The notes under the pieces are model-generated. The model was not told where the DNA came from and did not search any database. It saw only the letters and a list, made by a program, of their open reading frames with translations. The translations under genes and the position numbers were made by a program. A stretch of 7,672 nt of DNA from an uncultured Moraxella sp. (GTDB lineage Bacteria; Pseudomonadota; Gammaproteobacteria; Pseudomonadales; Moraxellaceae), in contig CALAPG010000037.1 of the NCBI GenBank assembly GCA_937889485.1, forward strand, positions 1 through 7,672, given 5' to 3'. Numbering within the stretch: position 1 is the stretch's first letter; every line of letters begins with the position of its first letter. Shown piece by piece: positions 1-5,805 of this stretch.

Positions 1-7
1 CAGCCAT
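1..7 (-). CDS. rpmF: 50S ribosomal protein L32, first codons only (cut by window edge)
   Basis: Only ATG GCT G is visible on the minus strand, that is Met-Ala and the first base of a codon that would fit Val. This agrees with the usual MAV start of L32. The call rests on three things: the start codon, a good Shine-Dalgarno AGGAG at 20..16 with an 8-nt spacer, and its place directly downstream of yceD, the conserved neighbour of rpmF in gammaproteobacteria. L32 is a small zinc-ribbon-type protein of the large ribosomal subunit. In many relatives fatty-acid synthesis genes follow rpmF, but that part lies outside the window. The identity is inferred from context, not from protein sequence. Confidence 0.6.
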
Positions 8-11
8 GAGG

Positions 12-162
12 TTAGCTCCTGTGCTTCTCGCTATTAAAACATCGTTCCCTTAACCCCATCACACCTAGCGCAAAGTACGCTTAGGTAAGGCAAAATATCG
101 GAACAGACAATCAGATAAATTTATAAACGCCATATTATACGTAAAAACTTGCTAACAGAAAA
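12..162 (-). promoter_or_regulatory. rpmF leader with candidate sigma70 promoter and hairpin
   Basis: A perfect TATAAT lies at 139..134. With a 17-nt spacer the matching -35 would be TTTTCT at 162..157, which is weak. A start site near 127 would give an rpmF leader of about 120 nt. Within that leader an imperfect inverted repeat spans 63-86: an 8-bp stem with one bulged base and a 7-nt loop. No U-tract follows it, so it is not an intrinsic terminator. The leader ends with AGGAG at 20..16 before the rpmF start. In other bacteria yceD and rpmF are usually co-transcribed, so this promoter would add extra L32 output. Assignment is by pattern only. Confidence 0.4.
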
Positions 163-213
163 GTGCAAATAGACATTTAGTGGTAATTTTTTGTTACTAG
201 GTAGTCACCTTTG

Positions 214-831
214 CTAGTTTTTTAGGCCTGCAAGCACCGCAAAGGGGTTGTCTTTTTCGGTGGCGACACTGGGTATATCGCCGTATTCAGTGATTGCCAG
301 TTCGCAATCATCATGCTTGGGTGCGAGTGGCAAGTCCACCAGTAATTCATCTTCAATCATAGGCAATAACCACAATTTTTGGTCATCGGCGATTTCGTCT
401 AATAAGATGACCTCGCTGCCTTCTTCTAATAAAGCGGCATGGTTTTCATCAGCAAGTAATGCCAGCTCGCTATCTACGGCTAGACTGATTGCAACAGGCT
501 CAAGACAACGTTGGCAGGTTTGCCATAGCGTGCCTTGGGTTTGTAGTTGCCAAAACACAATTTCGCCTTTTTTGCAGATTTCAAGCGCAATGGCAAGCGG
601 CTCGGTTGCAGTATGGTTAGGGTCACGTAAGGCGTCAATGCGCGGCAAGTCAGCTAGACTGATCGTGCCTTGCCATTGGTAGTGGTTATCATTGTTGTGT
701 TCCCACTTTGCCAAATCAATATATTTTGCCAACGCGCCAGCACTGCTAGTGTCTGGCTGAGCCGTTGGCGATAAAGGGGCGGTGGTTGGTTGAGAAGGCA
801 AATTGGATGTTGAAGAATGAGAAGTCATCAT
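214..831 (-). CDS. yceD: YceD family protein (DUF177), 23S rRNA accumulation protein
   Basis: Cytoplasmic protein of the YceD/DUF177 family. Members are needed for normal 23S rRNA accumulation in bacteria and plastids, and their molecular activity is not settled. Numbered from the start chosen here (205 aa), the family marks are visible: the CxxC segment CQRCLEP at 106-112, the acidic/hydrophobic block EDELLVDLPLAPKH at 160-173 followed by a Cys at 176, and the C-terminal NPFAVLAGLK. E. coli YceD shows the same three blocks. The first 30 or so residues are Ser/Thr/Pro/Gln-rich and look disordered, which makes the protein longer than the roughly 173 aa of E. coli. An in-frame TTG at 855 is possible, but the Shine-Dalgarno would then lie inside the coding region. 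The ATG at 831 is therefore preferred, and the adjacent ATG at 828 is equally plausible. rpmF follows downstream, as in relatives. Confidence 0.93.
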   Translation of the reverse strand: MMTSHSSTSNLPSQPTTAPLSPTAQPDTSSAGALAKYIDLAKWEHNNDNHYQWQGTISLADLPRIDALRDPNHTATEPLAIALEICKKGEIVFWQLQTQGTLWQTCQRCLEPVAISLAVDSELALLADENHAALLEEGSEVILLDEIADDQKLWLLPMIEDELLVDLPLAPKHDDCELAITEYGDIPSVATEKDNPFAVLAGLKN

Positions 832-836
832 CACAG

Positions 837-843
837 CTCCTTT
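837..843 (-). promoter_or_regulatory. Shine-Dalgarno of yceD (decides the start)
   Basis: The minus strand reads AAAGGAG, followed 5 nt later by ATG at 831 and 8 nt later by a second ATG at 828. This places translation initiation at one of the two tandem ATG codons and argues against the upstream TTG at 855. Confidence 0.75.
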
Positions 844-926
844 AGCGGTTGTCAAAATTGCGGCAAAAAATGCCCGTCATTAGGCAGCATGGTAACACGT
901 TCTAGGCGTACGGGTGTGTTAAATTG

Positions 927-932
927 TATAAT
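927..932 (+). promoter_or_regulatory. Candidate -10 box for the epmC-like gene
   Basis: A perfect TATAAT on the plus strand lies in the 115-nt divergent region between yceD and the epmC-like gene. Nothing resembling TTGACA is found at a 16-18 nt spacing, and there is no TGn extension, so the promoter is incomplete by eye or depends on an activator. A start site 7-8 nt downstream would fall near 939-940, leaving a leader of only about 7 nt before the ATG at 947. On the minus strand the same stretch contains TATTAT at 934..929, which could serve yceD, but it too has no good -35. Confidence 0.35.
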
Positions 933-946
933 AGCGATTTTTCACC

Positions 947-1780
947 ATGATTGGTTTATTAGCCATGCCCACTTGTACACTTACCAAACCCGTTTTAGCC
1001 GATCGTTTTGCCTTATTTCCGTTTGTTTTTGTGCCTTTTGTGAGTCAATTGGCGCGGGTCGCTATTCCTAAAGCGCCTAATCATAGCGAAAAAATTCATC
1101 ACCGTATAACCGATTGCCCTTCATTCGCTCAGATTGCGGTGCAGCACTGCCCTATTTGGCAACTAACAAATACTGCTACTAGCCCCCGCGTGCGTGTGCC
1201 AAACCTAGCGAGTTATCAGTGGCTAGCGGTTGAAGCCTTACAAATACAGTGGCTGATAGCCATGTTTAACCAGTGGTTTTTGTCAAAGCAAACTATTTTG
1301 GTTAAAGGGGATGATGAGCCTGAATATTTTGCCGCTACTGACGCCGAACCTGCCAAAATAGTGTTTGCGCATGGTTTTTTTGCTAGTAGTCTGCATGAAA
1401 TTAGTCATTGGTGCGTGGCAGGCAAAAAGAGGCGGGCGTTAGATGATTTTGGCTATTGGTATGCGCCCGATGGTAGAAGTGAGGAGCAGCAGCAGTTATT
1501 TGAGGAAGTAGAAATTGTGCCGCAAGCCATAGAATGCTTGTTAAGTTTGGCTTGTAATAAGCCGTTTAGGGTATCTAAGGATAATTTATTCGCAAGCTTT
1601 GATACCAGTCAAAGCACTTTTGAGCAGGATGTCGCCAAGCAGGCTCTAAGATTTTGGCAAACGGGTGACAAACTGCCAAGCGATGCGGCGTTTTTGATCA
1701 ATACCTTGTCACAGCTACGCCCAATACCGTTATCAAGTTTTGCTATTGGGCACAATTTTGTGGGTGAAATGTCTGATTGA
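947..1780 (+). CDS. epmC: Elongation factor P hydroxylase, EpmC/YfcM family, with long N-terminal extension
   Basis: EpmC is the non-haem-iron hydroxylase that acts on EF-P after its conserved lysine has been beta-lysylated by EpmA/EpmB. It is the last step of this EF-P modification in E. coli. Residues from about 97 to 256 match the family closely: VKGDDEPEYF at 119-128, IVFAHGFFASSLHEISHWC at 138-156 with the metal-binding HExxH at 150-154, then DDFGYWYAPDGR at 166-177 and FEEVEIVPQA at 185-194. E. coli YfcM has nearly the same words but is about 180 aa; this protein is 277 aa. The extra 90 or so N-terminal residues include a hydrophobic, Phe/Val-rich stretch (about 22-36) and have no counterpart I recognise. 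No Shine-Dalgarno precedes the ATG at 947 or the next in-frame ATG at 965, so the true start is uncertain. A later GTG at 1139 (residue 65) would give a protein nearer family length. It stands alone, divergent from yceD. Confidence 0.9.
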   Translation: MIGLLAMPTCTLTKPVLADRFALFPFVFVPFVSQLARVAIPKAPNHSEKIHHRITDCPSFAQIAVQHCPIWQLTNTATSPRVRVPNLASYQWLAVEALQIQWLIAMFNQWFLSKQTILVKGDDEPEYFAATDAEPAKIVFAHGFFASSLHEISHWCVAGKKRRALDDFGYWYAPDGRSEEQQQLFEEVEIVPQAIECLLSLACNKPFRVSKDNLFASFDTSQSTFEQDVAKQALRFWQTGDKLPSDAAFLINTLSQLRPIPLSSFAIGHNFVGEMSD

Positions 1781-1856
1781 CCCTCTGACCGAGTCAAGAT
1801 AGCGCTGACCCGTCCTTCTTTTTTTTGAGCCCACTGTGGTGAGTTATTGGCAAAAC

Positions 1857-1882
1857 CGCCAACTGAATAGACACAGTTGGCG
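1857..1882 (-). terminator. Hairpin, probable terminator of the cytochrome c' gene
   Basis: A perfect 9-bp inverted repeat (1857-1865 with 1874-1882) with an 8-nt loop. On the minus strand it lies about 30 nt past the cytochrome stop codon and is followed by GTTTTGCC, a short T-tract. The right arm overlaps the 10-base palindrome TTGGCGCCAA. A further CCAAGC/GCTTGG pair (1883-1888 with 1907-1912) lies between the stop codon and this hairpin, so alternative folds are possible. The T-tract is too short for a firm call. Confidence 0.4.
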
Positions 1883-1912
1883 CCAAGCGGGTATCACAAA
1901 TTAGCGGCTTGG

Positions 1913-2449
1913 TTAGTCTTTTTTGAATTTTTCGTGGCACGATTTACAGCTTGCGCCAACATCCGCTTGTTGGGTTTTGACCATGTCTGCGCTGGTCGCG
2001 GTGGCAGCCGCTGCATTTAGGGCACTGGCGGCGGTTTTATACTTGTCAATTTGTGCCTGAAAACCTGCCGCATCGCTCCACACGGTATCTTTTGATTCAC
2101 CGCCTTTGGCATCGGCAGGAAAATGCACCCACACGTCTTGGTCAAGTTTTGCGGCGGCGGCTTTGAATTCTGCGGCGTCAAATTTGGTAGGGTCTTTTAT
2201 CATACTGCCCATCAGTTTGTTGGCTTTACCCCACTCTTTCATGATTTTTTCGCGCGCTTTTTTATGCGCTTCAGGGGTGGCGTTTGCCACAGTCGCGGTG
2301 GCAACTGCACCGTCACTCGAGGCGGTTACGGTGGCAGCGCTGGCTTGGGCAGGAACGCTGTTATCGGTGTTTTCAACTTTTTCGGCTTTATTACAGCCTA
2401 GTAGTGCGAGACTCATGATAAGTGGGGTGATTGCATGTGAAAGTTTCAT
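1913..2449 (-). CDS. Cytochrome c' (class II c-type cytochrome) lipoprotein
   Basis: Predicted haem protein of 178 aa anchored by lipid to the cell envelope. It starts with a lipoprotein signal (MKLSHAITPLIMSLALLGC) whose lipobox LLGC puts the modified Cys at 19. Asn at +2 is not an inner-membrane retention signal, so outer-membrane sorting is likely. An Ala/Thr/Val/Ser-rich linker (about 31-59) follows. The four-helix cytochrome c' domain covers about 60-178, with R-x3-M-K at 66-71 in helix 1 and the covalent haem site CKSCH at 168-172 close to the C-terminus, the hallmark of this class. Cytochromes c' bind nitric oxide, and the lipoprotein form CycP of Neisseria protects against it. The same role here is inference. 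The start at 2449 is chosen because AAGGAGG lies just upstream; an in-frame TTG at 2485 would swallow that site. The gap ahead (2450-2601) shows no convincing promoter or FNR box. Confidence 0.9.
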   Translation of the reverse strand: MKLSHAITPLIMSLALLGCNKAEKVENTDNSVPAQASAATVTASSDGAVATATVANATPEAHKKAREKIMKEWGKANKLMGSMIKDPTKFDAAEFKAAAAKLDQDVWVHFPADAKGGESKDTVWSDAAGFQAQIDKYKTAASALNAAAATATSADMVKTQQADVGASCKSCHEKFKKD

Positions 2450-2453
2450 ATTG

Positions 2454-2460
2454 CCTCCTT
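2454..2460 (-). promoter_or_regulatory. Strong Shine-Dalgarno of the cytochrome c' gene
   Basis: The minus strand reads AAGGAGG with a 4-nt spacer to the ATG at 2449. It fixes the start so that the protein begins exactly at the lipoprotein signal peptide, and it implies efficient translation. Confidence 0.8.
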
Positions 2461-2601
2461 GGTTGTTATGATTTTGGGGTGTCAAATGCTTTCAAACAAT
2501 AATCAAAAAAATGTGACAAAACATCCGTCCACGGCTATTAAAGCATATTTGGCTTGGTGAGTGATTAACATTTTGTATAAAACTGGTTTTCTGTCAAGGG
2601 A

Positions 2602-3081
2602 TTAGCTTGATAAACGGATGGCTTTGCCTTGGGTTTGGATGGCTTTGCCTTGCAACACGGCAGCAGCAACTTGGCACTGTTTGGGGTCGCTAAAGCCTTG
2701 AATGTGATAAATGGTGTGACCTGCACTATCACAGATGGTGATGCTGTTGCTATCGGGCGTCACTGTGTCGGTTTTGGCAAGCGCATAGTGGGTGGATTGC
2801 CCAAATTGCTGGTGACTAAGGCGGTAGGCGCCTAGTGTCAGCGCGCCTCCCGATAGCTGAGCGGCTTTAGTGGCGGTATGCCGCTGCCGCCAAACGAGCG
2901 TTGATACGAGGGTGACCAATAGTGCAAGCCCACCCAACCAGATAGGTAAAATAGCCGCTGCCATCAAGCCAGCCACTGTGGCAATGATGACGGCGCTAAG
3001 TACGATGCTTGTGAGTTTGGTGGGCGCGGTTGCGGTGGGCTGCAGGGTGATATGCACGCCATCGTCAGTCACTTTTAACAT
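2602..3081 (-). CDS. Hypothetical two-helix membrane protein
   Basis: I do not recognise a named family. The 159-aa product has a short polar N-terminus (1-22) and two adjacent hydrophobic helices at about 23-44 and 46-64 joined by a Pro-containing turn (ILPIW). The basic WRQRH follows helix 2, and then comes a soluble domain of about 95 residues that looks beta-rich. By the positive-inside rule this domain should be cytoplasmic, with the helices forming a hairpin in the inner membrane. This layout resembles small bacterial PH-like or stress-related two-TM proteins, but no motif settles it. The start at 3081 lies 27 nt after the rph stop without a good Shine-Dalgarno, which suggests co-transcription with rph. 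The C-terminus carries a duplicated QGKAI, from a 21-bp tandem repeat. That the gene is real is supported by its length, its membrane pattern and the tight spacing to rph. Confidence 0.75.
   Translation of the reverse strand: MLKVTDDGVHITLQPTATAPTKLTSIVLSAVIIATVAGLMAAAILPIWLGGLALLVTLVSTLVWRQRHTATKAAQLSGGALTLGAYRLSHQQFGQSTHYALAKTDTVTPDSNSITICDSAGHTIYHIQGFSDPKQCQVAAAVLQGKAIQTQGKAIRLSS
2616..2652. repeat. Tandem duplication, 16-bp identical units, period 21 bp
   Basis: GGATGGCTTTGCCTTG occurs at 2616-2631 and again, without mismatch, at 2637-2652. The period of 21 bp keeps the reading frame of the overlapping hypothetical gene and yields QGKAI twice, near its C-terminus. The units agree at the DNA level, third codon positions included, which suggests a recent slippage event. 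Confidence 0.85.
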
Positions 3082-3108
3082 AATAACGTCAACTTGTTTA
3101 TACGGTTG

Positions 3109-3825
3109 TTACCAGCCCAATACGGCTTGTTGTTCTGCTATTAGCTGCTTGATGCCCGCTTCAGCCACGGCTAGCATTTCGTCCACTTGGGCACGGGTAA
3201 AGGGTTTTTCTTCGGCAGTACCTTGAATTTCGATAAATTCGCCTTTTTGGGTCATTACCACATTGAGGTCGGTGTCACAGCTTGAGTCTTCACTGTAGTT
3301 GAGGTCTAGTAGTACTTCGCCGTTTTTGATGCCCACCGACACAGCGGCAACTAGCCCAACCAGTGGGTCTGCTTTGAGTTTTTTGGTGGCTTGTAGTTTT
3401 TCTAAGGCATCTACCAAAGCAATGGCGGCGCCTGTGATGCTGGCGGTGCGGGTGCCACCGTCTGCTTGTAGCACATCACAATCAATATGAATGGTATTTT
3501 CACCCAATTTTTCAAGGTCAACCATGGCGCGTAGGCTGCGCCCAATCAAGCGCTGAATCTCTTGGGTGCGCCCTGATTGTTTGCCTTTGGCGGCTTCGCG
3601 CTGGGTGCGTTCATGGGTGGCACGGGGCAGCATGCCATATTCTGCGGTGATCCAACCTTTGCCTTTGCCTTTGAGCCAGCGCGGCACTTGGGTTTCAATG
3701 CTGGCGGTACACAGTACTTTGGTTTCGCCATAGCTGACAAGCACTGATCCTTCGGCGTGCTTGGTAAAGTTACGTACAAAGCTGATGGGACGAAGTTGGT
3801 TGTTTTCACGATTATCAATACGCAT
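3109..3825 (-). CDS. rph: Ribonuclease PH
   Basis: Phosphorolytic 3'-to-5' exoribonuclease that removes nucleotides after the CCA end of tRNA precursors and trims other structured RNAs in the cytoplasm. It normally works as a hexameric ring. At 238 aa it equals the usual family length and is full-length. Visible family blocks include the N-terminal [13 protein letters not shown] (18-30), [10 protein letters not shown] (35-44), [15 protein letters not shown] (57-71), and [16 protein letters not shown] (85-100) with phosphate-binding Arg86. [18 protein letters not shown] (115-132) contains the GGTRTA signature, and [19 protein letters not shown] (173-191) carries the acidic residues expected at the metal site. 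The start at 3825 is preceded by AGGG with an 8-nt spacer, a modest ribosome binding site. The frame is intact, unlike the known rph-1 frameshift of E. coli K-12. The small membrane protein gene follows 27 nt later. Confidence 0.97.
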   Translation of the reverse strand: MRIDNRENNQLRPISFVRNFTKHAEGSVLVSYGETKVLCTASIETQVPRWLKGKGKGWITAEYGMLPRATHERTQREAAKGKQSGRTQEIQRLIGRSLRAMVDLEKLGENTIHIDCDVLQADGGTRTASITGAAIALVDALEKLQATKKLKADPLVGLVAAVSVGIKNGEVLLDLNYSEDSSCDTDLNVVMTQKGEFIEIQGTAEEKPFTRAQVDEMLAVAEAGIKQLIAEQQAVLGW

Positions 3826-3835
3826 AAGGTTCCCT

Positions 3836-3879
3836 AAAAATGGTCAGCAGGCGTGCCTAACAGGCGATTGCACTGCTGA
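3836..3879 (-). promoter_or_regulatory. Hairpin plus T5 in the rph leader (terminator or attenuator-like)
   Basis: TCAGCAG at 3844-3850 pairs with CTGCTGA at 3873-3879 (7 bp). Nested inside are a 2-bp pair and a 4-bp GCCT/AGGC hairpin (3855-3858 with 3862-3865). On the minus strand the structure is followed by CCA and then TTTTT at 3840..3836, and the rph ribosome binding site comes next. It may end transcripts from the upstream fadD gene, or it may be a control element in the rph leader. The internal loops make it weaker than a textbook terminator. Confidence 0.35.
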
Positions 3880-3898
3880 GGAGATAACAATGGGTTTT

Positions 3899-3927
3899 AT
3901 GCTACCTTGCTCGCCGCGTTTTGGCAA
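3899..3927 (-). promoter_or_regulatory. Candidate sigma70 promoter of rph
   Basis: On the minus strand TTGCCA at 3927..3922 (5 of 6 to the -35 consensus) is followed after exactly 17 nt by TAGCAT at 3904..3899 (4 of 6 to the -10 consensus). Transcription would start near 3892, giving a leader of about 67 nt that includes the hairpin at 3844-3879. The gap between the fadD stop at 3987 and rph leaves enough room for an independent promoter. Confidence 0.4.
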
Positions 3928-3986
3928 GATAAATTGGGTGCGACCACATGGGATTGTGGCTAGCAGTGGCGCAATGTTAGGTAAGG

Positions 3987-5729
3987 TTATTCTAGCCCTT
4001 CACGCTTTCTGAGCTCTTTTCGCAGGATTTTGCCGACGCTAGATTTGGGCAAGCTGTCGACAAATTCAACGTGGCGCGGGCGTTTATAACCGCTTAGATG
4101 CTGTTTGCCAAAGACCAATAGTTGCTCAGCGGTGACGCGCCGATTTTTTCTCACCACAAAAATTTTGGGTTCTTCTCCGCGGGTGGCACTAGGTACCCCA
4201 ATGGCTACGCATTCAAGAACATCGGCATGTTCTAGCATGACAGATTCAATTTCATTGGGATACACGTTAAAGCCTGATACGACAATCATGTCTTTTTTGC
4301 GGTCGACGATTTTGATAAAACCGCGCTCATCCATGATGCCAATATCTCCTGTACGTAAGTATCCTGATGGGGTAAAAGCGTTGGCAGTTTCAGTGGGTAA
4401 GTTTCGGTAACCCACCATGACTTGCGGCCCTTTGACTGCGATTTCGCCGCGTTCACCGATGCGGACTGGGTGATCGTCATTGTCTAATAGCAAAATGTCT
4501 GTGGCAGGGGTTGGCAATCCCACTTTGTTGGTGAATTCTGCAATGGTGAGCGGATTAAAGGTAATGACAGGGGCGGTCTCTGACAAACCATAACCTTCAA
4601 TAATGGGCAGTCCCGTGATAGCATGCCATTTTTTTGCAACACTGGGTAAAATTGCCATGCCACCGCCAATTGTGGCTTTGATTTGAGAAAAATCCAAGCG
4701 CCGAAAACGCGGGTGCTGCAACAGACCACTAAACAGCGTGTTCACCCCCAAAATAAAATGCGGTGGGGTATGCTGCAATAGGTTGATTAGCGCATTGATA
4801 TCGCGTGGATTTGGCACCAACCTTGAGCTAAAACCGCGGTAAATAATATAAATGCAGCAAATGGTAAATGAAAACACATGGTATAACGGCAGTGATGCCA
4901 AGATAATGTCTTCTTGCCCTTCTTCCTCATAGCTACTACGAATCAGCGCATCAATTTGCAACAAATTAGCGATAATATTGCCATGACTTAGCATAGCACC
5001 TTTGGCTGTACCTGTGGTGCCACCTGTATACTGAATCAAGGCGATGTCAGCTAGCTGCACGGTTGGACGCTGATAGGCAACGTTGGTGCTAGGGGTTGTA
5101 AGCACTTGGCTAAAATACTGCCAACGCTGGTTATTGGGTTTTGCGGCAGTGGCAGTCACGAGGTTAATAAGGGTAGCTGCAAGTTTGTTTTTGAGGTCAC
5201 CTAAACGGCAAATAATCACTTGTGCCAACGTTTGGTTTTGAACCGTGGGGTTGTTTGCCATGTCGCGGTAGGTATAAATAAATTTATCCAAGATAAATAG
5301 TGCTTTGATATCAGCATCTTGCATTTGGTGCTCAAGTTCGCGGCTGGTATAAGAAGGGTTCATACTAACCAGCACCATGCCTGCGCGAATCACGCCCAAG
5401 GTGATAATGGGATACTGTAAGATATTGGGCAGCATCACGCCAATACTGTCGCCAACTTGTAACCCAAGCTGCTGCAAATAGACGGCGACTTTTTGGCTTA
5501 GTTTATCCAGTTGAGCATAACTAAGGGTATCATTACCGCAATAATAGGCGGTTTGTTTGGCATATTTTTCAAAGCCTGCTTCTAGTAAGTCTAGTAGCGA
5601 GGTATGCGGCTCTGGCATAGTGATGCTACTGGCAATGTGATAGCGCTCATAACTCATCAGCCACGGCTGTGGGTTGTTTTCCCAACCATACACTGGCAAT
5701 TGTCTTGCTGCCTGAGATTTTTGCTCCAT
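3987..5729 (-). CDS. fadD: Long-chain fatty acid--CoA ligase, FadD type (second paralogue)
   Basis: An adenylate-forming (ANL superfamily) enzyme that activates fatty acids with ATP and CoA to acyl-CoA, normally at the inner face of the cytoplasmic membrane. It feeds beta-oxidation or lipid synthesis. The 580-aa protein shows all core motifs: the P-loop YTGGTTGTAKG at 234-244, EGYGLSET at 378-385 with the Mg/ATP-contacting Glu384, YLRTGDIG at 457-464 with Asp462, the hinge and FACS signature region VDRKKDMIVVSGFNVYP at 475-491, and PKSSVGKILRKELR at 561-574 with catalytic Lys567. It resembles its neighbour (start 7593) throughout, so the pair probably arose by tandem duplication. It lacks that protein's Thr/Ser-rich N-terminal tail and differs more in the region of about 150-215. 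The start at 5729 has only the G-rich GGGGTGAGGG before it. Substrate chain length cannot be read from sequence. Confidence 0.93.
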   Translation of the reverse strand: MEQKSQAARQLPVYGWENNPQPWLMSYERYHIASSITMPEPHTSLLDLLEAGFEKYAKQTAYYCGNDTLSYAQLDKLSQKVAVYLQQLGLQVGDSIGVMLPNILQYPIITLGVIRAGMVLVSMNPSYTSRELEHQMQDADIKALFILDKFIYTYRDMANNPTVQNQTLAQVIICRLGDLKNKLAATLINLVTATAAKPNNQRWQYFSQVLTTPSTNVAYQRPTVQLADIALIQYTGGTTGTAKGAMLSHGNIIANLLQIDALIRSSYEEEGQEDIILASLPLYHVFSFTICCIYIIYRGFSSRLVPNPRDINALINLLQHTPPHFILGVNTLFSGLLQHPRFRRLDFSQIKATIGGGMAILPSVAKKWHAITGLPIIEGYGLSETAPVITFNPLTIAEFTNKVGLPTPATDILLLDNDDHPVRIGERGEIAVKGPQVMVGYRNLPTETANAFTPSGYLRTGDIGIMDERGFIKIVDRKKDMIVVSGFNVYPNEIESVMLEHADVLECVAIGVPSATRGEEPKIFVVRKNRRVTAEQLLVFGKQHLSGYKRPRHVEFVDSLPKSSVGKILRKELRKREGLE

Positions 5730-5756
5730 CCCTCACCCCACTAATCAAATCCCCAT

Positions 5757-5788
5757 GCAAAAAACCCAACGTTATGCCGCTGGGTTTT
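5757..5788 (-). terminator. Intrinsic terminator after the first fadD gene
   Basis: On the minus strand AAAACCCA (5788..5781) pairs with TGGGTTTT (5768..5761). The stem continues inward with a G-U and two G-C pairs around a 6-nt loop, giving 11 bp. The 3' arm runs into a total of six T's (5764..5759) before GC. The structure starts 18 nt past the fadD stop at 5806 and ends about 28 nt before the next fadD start. Confidence 0.75.
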
Positions 5789-5805
5789 GGTGTCGCGTTG
5801 GCAAG

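Noticed and set aside
248..682. Plus-strand ORF of 144 codons opposite yceD
   Set aside because: It is Ser-rich shadow coding of the well-supported yceD gene, with no Shine-Dalgarno or recognisable domain.
862..874. GGCA/TGCC hairpin in the yceD-epmC divergent region
   Set aside because: It has only a 4-bp stem and no positional link to a promoter or a T-run.
1786..1826. T8 run after the epmC-like gene as an intrinsic terminator
   Set aside because: The only nearby stem is TGAC/GTCA (4 bp, 1786-1796), more than 20 nt before the T-run. Geometry and stability do not fit.
2106..2471. Plus-strand ORFs opposite the cytochrome c' gene
   Set aside because: They arise from the Ala-rich codon pattern of the real gene on the minus strand and contain no domain.
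2505..2524. ATGT/ACAT hairpin followed by T's on the minus strand as terminator of the unknown membrane gene
   Set aside because: The stem has 4 bp and almost no GC, and part of the T-run is in the stem.
2450..2601. FNR or NsrR-type operator upstream of the cytochrome c' gene
   Set aside because: A TTGAT half-site exists, but no second half at the right spacing. TTGACA-like words are not followed by a -10 at proper distance.
3944..3959. CCACA/TGTGG repeat as terminator of the second fadD gene
   Set aside because: It is a 5-bp stem and no T-tract follows on the minus strand.
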